Assembly (NCBI GenBank): GCA_964521425.1 | Contig: CAZFRO010000007.1 | Span: forward strand, 51,081-115,080 | DNA length: 64,000 nucleotides | Direction of reading: 5' to 3' | DNA from: Joyebacterum sp964521425 | Lineage (GTDB): Bacteria > Joyebacterota > Joyebacteria > Joyebacterales > Joyebacteraceae | Shown here: positions 48,834 to 58,539 of the stretch, one piece after another | Numbering within the stretch: the stretch's first letter is position 1 | Layout of the letters: each line of letters begins with the position of its first letter | Program-made: the position numbers and the translations under genes | Notes under the pieces: generated by a model | What the model was told of the DNA's origin: nothing | The model's database searches: none | Seen by the model: the letters and a program-made list of their open reading frames with translations, nothing else

Positions 48834-50552
48834 ATGAAGAGACACTCAACATACTGGCTGGTCCTGTCTATGTGCGCCGCCGTGGCGCTCTCTCTGGCGC
48901 TCGCGCCCGGCGCCTTGAGCGCGCAGAATGCACCTGTAGAGAGCCCGGGAACACGCCCGGCACTCCTCGTGCGAGGCGATGACAGCTATCCCCCCTACGA
49001 GTTCCTCGATGAGCACGGTCATCCGAGCGGATTCAACATAGACCTCATGAGAGCCGTCGCTGAAGAGGCTGATCTCAACATAGAGATCGACCTCGGACCG
49101 TGGTCGGTGGTCAGAGGGGATCTCGAATCCCGGCGTGTCGACATCCTCACCGGCATGTTCAAGTCGGCTGAGAGAGGTGTCGGGGTCGACTTCTCAGATC
49201 CGTATGTCACAGTTCCGCACTCCGTGTTCGTCAGAAAGGGCTCGATCATCAGGTCGCTTGAGGACGCTCAAGGAATGTCCGTGATCGTCCAAGAAGGCGA
49301 CATCATGCACGACTACATCGTAGAGACGGGGCTGACCGACAGAATCGTGCTGGCTCGGGACCAACATGAGGCGCTCGGTCTCCTTGCGGAGGGGGAACAC
49401 GATTGCGCTCTCCTCGCAAAGAGTCCCGCCCTCTACCACATCTTTGCGGACGAACTCACCGACTTGATCGAGCCGGTCGGCGAGCCCATTCTCGAGAGGG
49501 AATTCTGCTTCGCAGTTGTTCGAGGGAACGCGCCTCTCCTTCTCAAACTGAACAAGGGTCTTGCCGGTGTTAGAGCATCGGGGAACTACGACGAGATCTA
49601 CTCCGCCTGGTTCTCACCGTCCACGTCGCGGATCCTCTCGGCGAGGCTTCTCAAGATCGCAGTATGGGGCATCATCCCGCTCGTGCTCCTGCTCGGCGGG
49701 GCGCTCTACTGGTCTCGCGCACTTGATCAAGAAGTCACCAGGAAGACGCGTGAGCTCAAACGCGAACTCTCCGCGCGTACCCATGCGGAGGAGACCCTGA
49801 GTGAGCGGGAGGACCAGCTTCGGCATATCCTGGAGAACATGCCGACCATGGTCTTCGCCTTCGATGAGCTCTTCCGTATCACCGCATGGAACCGTGAGTG
49901 CGAACGGGTGACCGGCTACTCGGCTGAGGAGATGATGGAGTCGCCGGACCCGCTCAATCTTCTCTATCCCGATCCCGTCTACCGGGCGGCGATGCTTGAG
50001 AAGTGGAGGGAGCGCGGTCGCGACTACCGAGGGTGGGAGTGGGAGATCACCCACAAGGATGGCAGCAGCCGTCTCATCTCGTGGTCGAACATCTCTGGGA
50101 CGATGCCGATCGGGGGATGGAGCAACTGGGGAACGGGTGTGGACGTCACCTGGAGGAGAAACGCACAGGACTCGCTCAAAGAGAGCGAGGAGCGCTACCG
50201 CCTCACCTCCGCGCTCACATCTGACTATGCGTACGCGCTGGCAGTTGAGGATGATCGAGTCACTCTCGAGTGGGTGACCGAGGCCATCACGCGTATCACA
50301 GGATTCACGGCGGCCGACATAAGGACGAGTGACGGCTGGGAGGCACTGGTCGACCCCGATGATCTTGGAATCAGACAGGGGCAGCTCCAGGCTCTTAAGA
50401 ACGGCGAGCAGAAGACGGTCGAGTACCGAATAGTCACGAAGGACGGCGCGAGACGCTGGGTTAAGGACCACGCCAGACCAGTCATGGGAGATGATGGGAC
50501 TACGCTGACCCACATCTACGGGGCAGTCAGGGACATCACCCATGAGAGATAG
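48834..50552 (+). CDS. Kinase fragment 1: solute-binding domain, membrane helix, two PAS domains
   Basis: A 572-residue open segment. Signal peptide residues 1-31. Residues about 40-265 match bacterial solute-binding family 3 (DDSYPPYEFLDEHGHPSGFNIDLMRAVAEEA... GDLESRRVDILTGMFKSAERGVGVDFSDPYVTVPHSVFVRK), placed in the periplasm as a ligand sensor. A membrane helix lies at about 273-294 and a short coiled coil after it. PAS domains are at about 315-445 (NMPTMVFAFDELFRITAWNREC) and 450-572. It ends at the in-frame amber codon. If expressed alone it would be a receptor without a kinase. Confidence 0.75.
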   Translation: MKRHSTYWLVLSMCAAVALSLALAPGALSAQNAPVESPGTRPALLVRGDDSYPPYEFLDEHGHPSGFNIDLMRAVAEEADLNIEIDLGPWSVVRGDLESRRVDILTGMFKSAERGVGVDFSDPYVTVPHSVFVRKGSIIRSLEDAQGMSVIVQEGDIMHDYIVETGLTDRIVLARDQHEALGLLAEGEHDCALLAKSPALYHIFADELTDLIEPVGEPILEREFCFAVVRGNAPLLLKLNKGLAGVRASGNYDEIYSAWFSPSTSRILSARLLKIAVWGIIPLVLLLGGALYWSRALDQEVTRKTRELKRELSARTHAEETLSEREDQLRHILENMPTMVFAFDELFRITAWNRECERVTGYSAEEMMESPDPLNLLYPDPVYRAAMLEKWRERGRDYRGWEWEITHKDGSSRLISWSNISGTMPIGGWSNWGTGVDVTWRRNAQDSLKESEERYRLTSALTSDYAYALAVEDDRVTLEWVTEAITRITGFTAADIRTSDGWEALVDPDDLGIRQGQLQALKNGEQKTVEYRIVTKDGARRWVKDHARPVMGDDGTTLTHIYGAVRDITHER

Positions 50553-50627
50553 ATTGAACTGTCAAGACACGAGAGCGAGCAGCGATACCGTTCGCTCTTT
50601 GCCCAGGCAAACGACGCTATCTTCCTG

Positions 50628-52241
50628 GTGCTCGGGGAGATGTTCATCGACTGCAATGCGAAGACGCTTGAGATGTTCGGGTGTACGCGTGACCAGATCA
50701 TCGGGCAGCCGCCGTATCGCTTCTCGCCCGCTGATCAGCCCGATGGCCGCACCTCCAAGGACAAGGCGCGCGAGAAGATAGGTGCGGCACTGAAAGGCAC
50801 GCCGCAGGTCTTTGAGTGGACGCACTGCCGATACGACGGCACGGACTTCGACGCGGAAGTCAGCCTGAACGCCATCGAACTTGATGGGAGAACGTACATC
50901 CAGGCGTTCGTTCGCGACATCAGTGAGCGGCACCAGATCGACAAACTGGTCCGCGTGCAGAGAGACCTGGGGATCGCTCTTCACACAGCCACGCGTCTGG
51001 ATCAGGCGCTCAACCTCTGCCTCGACGCCGCACTTCGTGTTTCGGACATGGACTCGGGAGGCATATATCTGTTCGATGATGTCACGGGAGAGCTGAGAAT
51101 CAGGGCTCACAGGGGCCTCTCCGATGAGTTCATGGCAGCAGCCAGTTGCTACGACCACGACCATCCAAGCACGAAGCTCGTGGTGTCCGGTGAGGCCATG
51201 TACGCCCCATATGACGAGGTGGAAGTCCAAAGGGATGAGAGGCGAATGAACGAGGGGCTTCGTGCGCTCGGGGTGCTCCCCATCATGCACGAGAGCCGTG
51301 TGATCGGGTGTCTGAATATCGCCTCGCACACGTGCGATGACATTCAACCCTTCGCAAGACGCGGACTCGAGGGGATAGCGTCTCAGATCGGAAGTGTCAT
51401 TGCGGGAGCCACCGCGATCGATGCGCTCCGTATGTCGGAGGAGAAGTTCCGGAGCTTCTTCAATACGACGCGTGACGGCATCATCTTCGCGACGACCGAC
51501 GGCTTCGCGGAGGACGCAAACCCCGCCTTCCTGGAGATGGTCGGCTACACTCTCGACGAACTCAAGGGGATGAACCTCCGGGAGATAACACCGGAGCGAT
51601 GGCAAGGGAAGGACGACGAGGTGTTCCGAAGCCAGGCCATAGTCAGGGGATTCGCGGGAGAGTACGAGAAGGAGTACGTGAGGAAGGACGGTTCCACGAT
51701 CCCGGTATCCGTCCGCGCCTGGCGCGTCGGCGAGGGTGGTGACGATCGCGACCTCAATTGGGGCATCGTGCGCAACATATCCGAGCAGAGGACGGCTGCG
51801 GATGTGCAGTCCGTGCTCTTCAATATATCTGAAGCAGTCGGCGGCACCGATACACTCGAGGAGCTTCTCACTATCATCCGCGAGCAGCTGGGAAGACTTA
51901 TCGACACCGCCAACTTCTACGTTGCTCTCTACGATGACGAGACCGGGCTCTACACCTTCCCCTATCACGTTGATGTCTGTGATGAGACGCCCACGGAACC
52001 CATGAGGCTTGACAACAGCGTAACCGATTTCGTGAGGCGAACGGGGGAGCCGTACCTCATCAACGAGCAGACGCAGAGACGCCTCGAGAACGAACAGGCT
52101 ATCACCGTCTACGGGAACGCATCCCCCATCAGGTTCGGCATGCGCAGAAGCTTGAGAGCCTGGGCGTGCTCGCCGGCGGCATCGCGCACGATTTCAACAA
52201 CCTACTCACCGGCATTCTCGGAAACGCAGACCTCGCACTGA
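50628..52241 (+). CDS. Kinase fragment 2: PAS, GAF, PAS and truncated GAF
   Basis: Same frame as fragment 1, separated from it only by the amber codon; the ATG at 50628 is internal and the homologous sequence starts at 50553. Contents: PAS (about 50580-50930, ending VRDISERHQIDKL), GAF (about 50960-51400, DQALNLCLDAALRVSDMDSGGIYLF), PAS (about 51430-51790) and a GAF that breaks off after GNASP near 52125. Past that point the frame encodes Ala/Ser/Thr-rich nonsense that overlaps the true kinase frame. Confidence 0.6.
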   Translation: MLGEMFIDCNAKTLEMFGCTRDQIIGQPPYRFSPADQPDGRTSKDKAREKIGAALKGTPQVFEWTHCRYDGTDFDAEVSLNAIELDGRTYIQAFVRDISERHQIDKLVRVQRDLGIALHTATRLDQALNLCLDAALRVSDMDSGGIYLFDDVTGELRIRAHRGLSDEFMAAASCYDHDHPSTKLVVSGEAMYAPYDEVEVQRDERRMNEGLRALGVLPIMHESRVIGCLNIASHTCDDIQPFARRGLEGIASQIGSVIAGATAIDALRMSEEKFRSFFNTTRDGIIFATTDGFAEDANPAFLEMVGYTLDELKGMNLREITPERWQGKDDEVFRSQAIVRGFAGEYEKEYVRKDGSTIPVSVRAWRVGEGGDDRDLNWGIVRNISEQRTAADVQSVLFNISEAVGGTDTLEELLTIIREQLGRLIDTANFYVALYDDETGLYTFPYHVDVCDETPTEPMRLDNSVTDFVRRTGEPYLINEQTQRRLENEQAITVYGNASPIRFGMRRSLRAWACSPAASRTISTTYSPAFSETQTSH

Positions 52242-52405
52242 TGGATCTTGGGATGTCGGGGGCGGCGCGGCTCAGCATCGAGGCGGTACATGAGGCGGCG
52301 GGACGCGCAGCCGAACTCAGCGGTCAGATGCTCGCGTACTCCGGCAGGGGGCGCTTCGTCACCGAACCGGTCGATCTCAACGTGTTGATCCGTGGGATGG
52401 AGTAA
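52166..52405 (+). CDS. Kinase fragment 3: HisKA dimerisation/phosphoacceptor region
   Basis: A 79-residue frame starting inside the phosphoacceptor helix: LAGGIAHDFNNLLTGILGNADLAL contains the conserved phosphorylated His in H-D-F-N-N. The homologous region begins about 52150 in this frame, 20 bases before the ATG. It stops at TAA 52403, where related kinases read through GME-(E/H)-L. No ribosome site is visible. Confidence 0.5.
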   Translation: MLAGGIAHDFNNLLTGILGNADLALMDLGMSGAARLSIEAVHEAAGRAAELSGQMLAYSGRGRFVTEPVDLNVLIRGME

Positions 52406-52408
52406 CTT

Positions 52409-53308
52409 GTGACCGCCTCCACTTCCACGGACGCCACCATGAGTTACTCCCTTGCCTCTGATCTACCTCTCATCGAGGGTGACGCGACGCAGTTGCAGCA
52501 GGTGATCATGAATATCATCGTGAACGCCTCTGACGCCATCGGAGAAGAGAGCGGCAGTGTGATGGTGACGACCGGAGCAGCCTGGTTCGATGTCTCCTCA
52601 CTGGCCGAAACATGGACGGAAGAACAGCTACCAGAGGGGCAGTACGTCTACATCGATGTGCACGACACGGGCTCCGGTATGGACAAGGAGACGCTCTCCA
52701 GGATCTTCGATCCGTTCTTCACAACGAAGTTCACCGGCAGGGGGCTCGGGCTTGCCGCGGTCCTCGGGACCGTGCGCGGCCATAAGGGGGGAATCTCTGT
52801 CGAGAGTGTGCCGAGCGTTGGCACGACCTTCCGTATCCTCTTCCCCGCAGGACCCGACGCGGCATCGACGGGCACGAGCAGAGAAGAGACGATCGCACCC
52901 GCACAGACAGAAGACACTGAAAGAGACGACGGACACGCGGACGGTACGGTCCTGCTTGTCGATGACGAAGCCACCGTCCGCCAAGTCACACAGCAGATGC
53001 TCGAACGCGCCGGGTTCTCGGTCCTCACCGCATCCGACGGACTCAAAGCGATCGATACGTACCGCAAGAACAGCGATGACATCGTCTGCGTGCTGCTCGA
53101 TCTCACGATGCCGAACATGGGAGGCGAGGAGACCCTAAAGAGGCTTCTCCGAATCCGCCCGGATGTCCGCGTCATCATGTCGAGCGGCTACGGCGAACTT
53201 GAAATCGTCGAGCGGTTCGCGGATCAGGGGCTGGCCGGCTTCATTCAGAAGCCCTACCTCTCCGCGAAACTTATCACCAAGCTCCGCGAAGTACTTGGAA
53301 CCGCATAG
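52409..53308 (+). CDS. Kinase fragment 4: HATPase domain and receiver domain
   Basis: A 299-residue frame continuing fragment 3 after the ochre codon (GTG 52409 could act as a start but has no Shine-Dalgarno). IMNIIVNASDAIGE is the N box, VHDTGSGMDKE the G1 box, and FTTKFTGRGLGLAAVLG the F/G2 boxes of the ATPase. An acidic linker leads to a receiver domain: VLLVDDEATVRQV (acidic pocket), VLLDLTMPNMGGEE (phospho-Asp), IMSSGY and FIQKPY (Lys). All catalytic residues of both domains survive. Confidence 0.7.
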   Translation: MTASTSTDATMSYSLASDLPLIEGDATQLQQVIMNIIVNASDAIGEESGSVMVTTGAAWFDVSSLAETWTEEQLPEGQYVYIDVHDTGSGMDKETLSRIFDPFFTTKFTGRGLGLAAVLGTVRGHKGGISVESVPSVGTTFRILFPAGPDAASTGTSREETIAPAQTEDTERDDGHADGTVLLVDDEATVRQVTQQMLERAGFSVLTASDGLKAIDTYRKNSDDIVCVLLDLTMPNMGGEETLKRLLRIRPDVRVIMSSGYGELEIVERFADQGLAGFIQKPYLSAKLITKLREVLGTA

Positions 53309-53411
53309 CTCCCGCGCGACCCCCACCAACTCCATGCATGACGTGGATTTGCTGACTGACCCTTGTGCCGCCTCACCTACGGCACGGGTTTGACACGCCA
53401 CGCGGGTTTGC

Positions 53412-55871
53412 CTACAGCACGGGTTTGATGCCCCACACGTCGCGCGCGTATTCGCGGATGGTTCGGTCACTGGAGAAGCGACCGATTCTGGCCACATTGA
53501 GGATGGCCTTCTTGCGCCAGAGCGACTGATCAGCGTACTCGGCGCTCGCCCTGTCCTGCGCCTCGACATACGAGGGCAGATCCGCGAGATGGAAGTAGTG
53601 ATCGCCATCTTCAAGCAGCGACTTGTAGATCCATTCGAAGAGCCCCGGCTCGTGCCGGCTGAACCTGTTCGAGCTGAAACAGTCCAGGACCCGCCGGATC
53701 TGCTCGTCGGTCGAGTAGATGTGGCGAGGATCGTAGCTGCCGGACGTCCTCATCTCCGAGATCTGATCGACCGTCAAGCCGAAGATGTAGATGTTCTCCT
53801 CCCCGACCTCCGCCAGTATCTCGACATTGGCGCCATCGAGCGTCCCCATCGTGAGAGCACCGTTCATGCTCAGCTTCATGTTCCCGGTTCCGGACGCCTC
53901 CGTCCCCGCGGTCGAGATCTGCTCGCTGATGTCCGCGGCCGGGATGATCCGTTCCGCCAGTGAGACGCGATAGTCGGGAATGAACGCGACCTTGATAAGA
54001 CCGCGTACGCGCTCGTCGCGATTGATCGTGGCGCCGACGTTGTTGATGAGCTTGATGATCTGCTTCGCCGCCCAATAGCCGGGAGCAGCCTTGCCGGCGA
54101 AGACGTAGGTCCTGGGCACAGCGGGTTCATTGCCGTCTTCGACGATCCGCAGGTATTCGTGGACGATGCGGAGCACATTCAGGAGCTGCCGTTTGTACTC
54201 ATGCATCCGCTTGACGTGCACGTCGAAGAGCGTATGCGGATCCACGGATATTCCGGAAGTCTCGGCGATGGTCTTGGCGAGCCGTGTCTTGTTGAGTTCC
54301 TTGACGTCGGCAAACGCCTCCTGAAAACCCGGGTCGGACGCGTGCGGCTCGAGCGCGCGAAGCGCGTCGAGATCCGTGATCCACTCACTACCTATAGTGC
54401 TCGTCAGAAGGTCAGCGAGAGGTGGATTCGCCTTCAGCAGCCACCGCCTCTGCGTGACACCGTTGGTCTTGTTGTGAAACCGCTCCGGCCACAGCTCGTA
54501 GAATTCCGGGACCAGCTCGCTCTTGATGAGTTCCGTATGAAGCTCGGCAACTCCGTTCACCGCGTGGCTACCTATGATGGAGAGGTTGGCCATGCGCACG
54601 TAGCCGCCGTTCTCGGGAGCTATGATCGAGACGCGTCGCAGGCGATCATCATCGCCGGGCCAGACGAGCGAGACCTGCTCGCGGAAGCGACTGTCGATCT
54701 CACGGATTATCTGGAGGTGGCGCGGCACTATTCGTTCCATCAATCCGACCGGCCAGCTCTCGAGGGCCTCCGGCATTAGCGTATGATTGGTGAATCCCAG
54801 TGTGTCCTTGGTGATCTGCCACGCCTTCTCCCAGACCATGCCTCTGTCGTCCATGAGGAAGCGCATGAGTTCGGCGACTGTCAGGGCGGGATGGGTGTCA
54901 TTTAGGTGGATGGCGACGTGCGATAGGAATCCCTCGAAGTCGTCATTCTCCTTCTCGTACCGCCGCATGATGTCGCGCACGGCGCATGCAACCAGGAAGT
55001 ACTCCTGGAGAAGCCGGAGTTCCCTACCCTTCTCGATCGAGTCCGATGGGTAGAGGACCTTGGAGACGGTCTCGGAAGCGATCTTCTGCTGGACGGCCCG
55101 AAGGTACTCACCCTGATTGAAGATCTGCATATCGAAGTCCTGCGATGAGCGCGCCGAGAACAGCCGCAGGTAGTTCACGGACTTGCCTCCGTACCCGACG
55201 ACCGGCATGTCGTGCGGAATGCCCACGACGACCTTCCAGTCTTTCCACACCGGGCGCGGTCTGCCGTTCGCGTCATATCCCTCTTCCACGCGACCGTAGA
55301 CGGGAATCATCAGGGACTCGTTGGCCTTCTCGATGAGCCATGGGTTGGAGCTTGCCATCCAGTCGTCCGGGCGCTCCTTCTGGTATCCGCGTTCGATGAT
55401 CTGCTTGAAGAGACCATACTGGTAGTTGATTCCGTACCCGAAACCGGGCATCCCGAGGGTCGCAAGGGAATCAAGGAAGCAGGCCGCGAGCCTGCCCAGC
55501 CCTCCGTTTCCCAGGGCGGCGTCACGCTCGCATTCCCGCACTTCCTCGAGATCAACTCCGAGACCGAGAAGCGCCTCGGTGCAGACATCATGGATGCCGA
55601 GATTGTAGAGGTTGTTGCCGAGCGATCTCCCCATGAGGAACTCCATGGAAAGGTAGTACAGCCGCTTGGCGCCGGCGCGCTCGTAGCGATGCTCGGTCTC
55701 GAGCATGCCGTCGATCAGGAGGTCGCGGGCCGCCATGCTGACAGCCCTGAACATGTCATCGTTCGTCATCTCTCCCCACTCGAGGCCGAGTGAGTATCTG
55801 GCGTGCCGACGGATGGACGCCTGCAGAGACGAGACCAGTAGCTCATTCTGTGAAGCTGTATCCTCGCGCAT
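53412..55871 (-). CDS. glgP: Glycogen/starch phosphorylase
   Basis: An 819-residue cytoplasmic enzyme (GT35) that releases glucose 1-phosphate from alpha-1,4-glucan ends. YYLSMEFLMGRSLGNNL, ALGNGGLGRLAACFLDS and FHNKTNGVTQRRWL are family blocks. EASGTGNMKLSMNGALTMGTLDGANVEI contains the pyridoxal-phosphate Lys. Length and order match the E. coli GlgP/MalP type. The ATG follows GAGGGAT. It has its own promoter and no glycogen synthase or branching gene nearby. The phosphoglucomutase at 20787-22142 could take its product onward. Confidence 0.96.
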   Translation of the reverse strand: MREDTASQNELLVSSLQASIRRHARYSLGLEWGEMTNDDMFRAVSMAARDLLIDGMLETEHRYERAGAKRLYYLSMEFLMGRSLGNNLYNLGIHDVCTEALLGLGVDLEEVRECERDAALGNGGLGRLAACFLDSLATLGMPGFGYGINYQYGLFKQIIERGYQKERPDDWMASSNPWLIEKANESLMIPVYGRVEEGYDANGRPRPVWKDWKVVVGIPHDMPVVGYGGKSVNYLRLFSARSSQDFDMQIFNQGEYLRAVQQKIASETVSKVLYPSDSIEKGRELRLLQEYFLVACAVRDIMRRYEKENDDFEGFLSHVAIHLNDTHPALTVAELMRFLMDDRGMVWEKAWQITKDTLGFTNHTLMPEALESWPVGLMERIVPRHLQIIREIDSRFREQVSLVWPGDDDRLRRVSIIAPENGGYVRMANLSIIGSHAVNGVAELHTELIKSELVPEFYELWPERFHNKTNGVTQRRWLLKANPPLADLLTSTIGSEWITDLDALRALEPHASDPGFQEAFADVKELNKTRLAKTIAETSGISVDPHTLFDVHVKRMHEYKRQLLNVLRIVHEYLRIVEDGNEPAVPRTYVFAGKAAPGYWAAKQIIKLINNVGATINRDERVRGLIKVAFIPDYRVSLAERIIPAADISEQISTAGTEASGTGNMKLSMNGALTMGTLDGANVEILAEVGEENIYIFGLTVDQISEMRTSGSYDPRHIYSTDEQIRRVLDCFSSNRFSRHEPGLFEWIYKSLLEDGDHYFHLADLPSYVEAQDRASAEYADQSLWRKKAILNVARIGRFSSDRTIREYARDVWGIKPVL

Positions 55872-55918
55872 CTATCCCTCACATCTCATGCGGACTCGAT
55901 GGGTAGCCATGTCTTCCA

Positions 55919-55946
55919 TTCATAGCCCTGAAATCGCCCACGTCAA
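55919..55946 (-). promoter_or_regulatory. Promoter of the glycogen phosphorylase gene
   Basis: Minus strand TTGACG (55946-55941), 16 bases, TATGAA (55924-55919), about 48 bases from the ATG. Confidence 0.55.
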
Positions 55947-56112
55947 CCGAGAGAGAACGATGCATCTTGTGTGCCTGATAGTCAAGCCGTGCGTGGACGG
56001 CCTGAAGCTGGACTTCGCAGGGGAAGAGAGTGGGCATGATAATTCATGAGGATTTGTTCAGTATCGCTTCGGAGTTCTGGATGGCCGTGCACGGAGACCG
56101 GCCACTGCGCCT

Positions 56113-56141
56113 TTGACTCGCTGCACGCCGTCCGCTAGAGT
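56113..56141 (+). promoter_or_regulatory. Promoter of the molybdenum-enzyme/HEAT-repeat gene pair
   Basis: TTGACT (56113-56118), 17 bases, TAGAGT (56136-56141), leaving a leader of about 75 bases. Confidence 0.6.
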
Positions 56142-56223
56142 CGGATTTGCTCGGCCTCTCTCCGGAGGGGCCGTCGCCCGGTCGAGGTGATGTCGCTATC
56201 ATTTGGGAGACGAGGTCTTAAGG

Positions 56224-58539
56224 ATGACAGACAGAACCGACAAGTCGCCGAGTGCTCCGGATGCATCTTCATGCTCCCACGTCGGACGCAGTGTTACGCG
56301 AGTCGATGCGGAGGACAAGGTACGGGGTGCTGCCCGCTACGTGGACGATCTGACCTTCCCGGATATGTTGCACGCGGCCCTCGTGTTTCCCGGAGTCGCC
56401 CACGCGCGCCTCAAGGGCGTTGATCCATCGCCCGCGCTCAAGATGCCGGGAGTCCACGCCGTCATTGTGGCGGGAGATATCCCCGGTGAGAACCAGGTCG
56501 GCTGCGTGGACAAGGACCAACCGCTCATACCCCAAGACAGGATCCGCTACACAGGCGATGCCGTGGCCGTGGTTGTGGCCGATACGGAGGGCCTGGCCCG
56601 CGAGGCGGCACTTGCAGTGCGTGTTGATGCAGAGGAACTGCCGGCGGTATTCGACGCCGAGGAGGCCATGCGAGCTGACGCACCGCTGGTTCACGATGGC
56701 GGCAACACCTTCCTCCACTTCAAGATCAGGAGAGGCGATGTCGCCAGGGGATTCGAAGAGGCAGACACCGTGATCGAGCGCGTGTTTCATACGCATCACC
56801 AGGAGCATTCCTACCTCGAGCCCCTGGGAGCAATCGCGGTGCCCGAAGAGGGTGGGTCCGTAACCGTCTACGGGACAATGCAGTGCCCGTACTACGTCCA
56901 GAAGGCGGTGGCCACGGTACTCGGCACTCCCCTTTCGCGAGTGCGTGTCCGTCAGACGGTCACGGGGGGTGGCTTCGGCGGCAAGGAGGATGTGCCGAGT
57001 GAGATCTGTGCCTGCGCGGCGCTCGCGGCCTGGAAGACAGGGCGGCCCGTGAAGCTCATCCACACGCGGGAGGAGGACTTCTACCGCTCGAGCAAACGCC
57101 ACCCGATGTCTGTCTCATTCAAGCTGGGTGCCACGGCGGACGGACGCTTCACCGCGGCGGAGATCCGCGTCGTCGCGGACGCCGGTGCGTACTCCACCTT
57201 AAGCCCCGTCGTCATCTTCCGCGCAGCTGCGCACGCAACGGGGCCCTACGAGATACCGAACGTCAAGACCGACGCCTACGGCGTGTACACGAATCGCCAG
57301 ACCACGGGCGCCTTCCGTGGCTTCGGGCAGCCCCAGACCATCTTCGCAGACGAGTCGGTCGTGGATGAGATGGCTGAGAGGCTCGGGATGGATCCGGTCG
57401 AGCTTCGTCTGAAGAACTGCCTGGACGTCGGGAAGCATACGGCGACGGGACAACTCCTCACGGAGAGCGTCGGTCTCCCCGAAACGCTCAAGAAGGCTCG
57501 CGACGTCTCGGGCTGGCGGAAGAAGAGAGAGGGCTACGCCACTGACAACGGTCGCATCAGACGGGGAATCGGAATCGGCTCCATCTACTACGGAGTGAGT
57601 CTCGGCGCGAAGGGTCTTCTCCTTGACGCCTCGGGTGCGCATCTGAACGTCTATCGTGACGGCTCCGTGAGAATCGCCGTCGGTGGGACAGAGATGGGTC
57701 AGGGGCTTCTCACTGTGCTCTGCCAGATTGCGGCAGACAGCCTCGGCGCTCCCATCGAGTCAATCCATGTCGACCATGTGGATACAAGTATCGTCCCCGA
57801 CAGCGGACCGAGTGTCGCGTCGCGCACGACGCTCATGACAGGTAACGCCGTCATCGATGCGGCGACGAAGCTCAAAGCAGCGATGGGAGAGGTCGCGGCC
57901 GACATGCTCGGCACGTCATCCGACGGCATCGAGTTTCGTGACGGACTTGTGCGTGGCGGCGGTGGATCTGTGACGTTCGCCGACCTTGCCAACGAATGCT
58001 GGCTTAGGAACGTGAACACGGCCGCTGAGGGCTGGTACGCCGCTCCTGAGTCTACGTTCGACGAGAACGGTCAAGGCGATGCTTACGCCGTCTACTCCTA
58101 TGCGACTCACGTGGCGGAGGTCGAGGTCGACACCGAGACCGGCGAGATTCATCTGGTCCGCGTCACCGCCGCACACGATGTCGGCCGGATCCTCAATCCG
58201 GTCACGCTCGAGGGACAGATCGAGGGCGGCGTGCTTCAGGGCGCGGGAATGGGACTGTACGAACAAATGAAGACAGAGGGCGGTGACATCACGACGCCTG
58301 ACTTCTCCACATACATCATTCCGACCGCCATGGACGTACCGGAGATAGAATCGGTGTTCGTCGAGGCGCGCTATTCGAAGGGGCCGTTCGGCGCAAAGGG
58401 TATCGGTGAGACTCCGGCTATGCCCGGCGCAGTCGCGATCGCGAACGCCGTGACACACGCCACCGGCATCCGCTTCAATGAGCTGCCTGTCACAGCCGAA
58501 GCCGTACGGTTGGCGCTGTCAAAGAGGAGGAATCAATGA
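56224..58539 (+). CDS. Xanthine dehydrogenase-family molybdenum-binding subunit
   Basis: A 771-residue subunit of the XDH/CO-dehydrogenase family that carries the molybdopterin-cytosine-dinucleotide cofactor and hydroxylates N-heterocycles, aldehydes or oxidises CO. The N-terminal a/b hammerhead (DAEDKVRGAARYVDDL... PGVHAVIVAGDIPG) is followed by TVTGGGFGGKED and GAFRGFGQPQT (Moco contacts), GGTEMGQGL, and near the end GAKGIGETPAMPGA with the catalytic Glu. It lacks the CO-dehydrogenase selenocysteine-type loop. ATG 56224 has GAGG 8 bases upstream. The FAD and 2Fe-2S partner subunits and Moco genes are not nearby. Its stop overlaps the next start by ATGA. Confidence 0.93.
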   Translation: MTDRTDKSPSAPDASSCSHVGRSVTRVDAEDKVRGAARYVDDLTFPDMLHAALVFPGVAHARLKGVDPSPALKMPGVHAVIVAGDIPGENQVGCVDKDQPLIPQDRIRYTGDAVAVVVADTEGLAREAALAVRVDAEELPAVFDAEEAMRADAPLVHDGGNTFLHFKIRRGDVARGFEEADTVIERVFHTHHQEHSYLEPLGAIAVPEEGGSVTVYGTMQCPYYVQKAVATVLGTPLSRVRVRQTVTGGGFGGKEDVPSEICACAALAAWKTGRPVKLIHTREEDFYRSSKRHPMSVSFKLGATADGRFTAAEIRVVADAGAYSTLSPVVIFRAAAHATGPYEIPNVKTDAYGVYTNRQTTGAFRGFGQPQTIFADESVVDEMAERLGMDPVELRLKNCLDVGKHTATGQLLTESVGLPETLKKARDVSGWRKKREGYATDNGRIRRGIGIGSIYYGVSLGAKGLLLDASGAHLNVYRDGSVRIAVGGTEMGQGLLTVLCQIAADSLGAPIESIHVDHVDTSIVPDSGPSVASRTTLMTGNAVIDAATKLKAAMGEVAADMLGTSSDGIEFRDGLVRGGGGSVTFADLANECWLRNVNTAAEGWYAAPESTFDENGQGDAYAVYSYATHVAEVEVDTETGEIHLVRVTAAHDVGRILNPVTLEGQIEGGVLQGAGMGLYEQMKTEGGDITTPDFSTYIIPTAMDVPEIESVFVEARYSKGPFGAKGIGETPAMPGAVAIANAVTHATGIRFNELPVTAEAVRLALSKRRNQ

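Larger units (their letters stand above)
48834..53308 (+). pseudogene. Decaying hybrid sensor histidine kinase (SBP-PAS-GAF-kinase-receiver)
   Basis: Read as one gene, this is a ~1490-residue hybrid kinase: signal peptide, extracytoplasmic solute-binding-3 domain, membrane helix, PAS, PAS, PAS, GAF, PAS, a truncated GAF, HisKA/HATPase and a receiver domain. Three lesions break it. (1) TAG at 50550-50552, in frame, in a DITHER-stop-IELSRHESEQRYRSLF context where homologues usually have Gln/Glu/Lys. (2) At about 52130-52150 the second GAF stops midway and the kinase continues in another frame (AAGCTTGAGAGCCTG reads KLESL), so an internal deletion or frameshift. (3) TAA at 52403-52405, in frame, inside the dimerisation-to-ATPase linker (GME-stop-LVTAS). 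Domains themselves are otherwise well kept, so decay is recent or the sequence has errors. Confidence 0.7.

Noticed and set aside
50562..51968. 468-codon minus-strand frame inside the kinase
   Set aside because: Antisense to PAS/GAF coding sequence and without any recognisable motif.
48834..53308. Alternative genetic code (TAG or TAA read as sense)
   Set aside because: TAG and TAA are used as ordinary stops at other genes in the window, and a frameshift also breaks this gene, so decay or sequence error is simpler.
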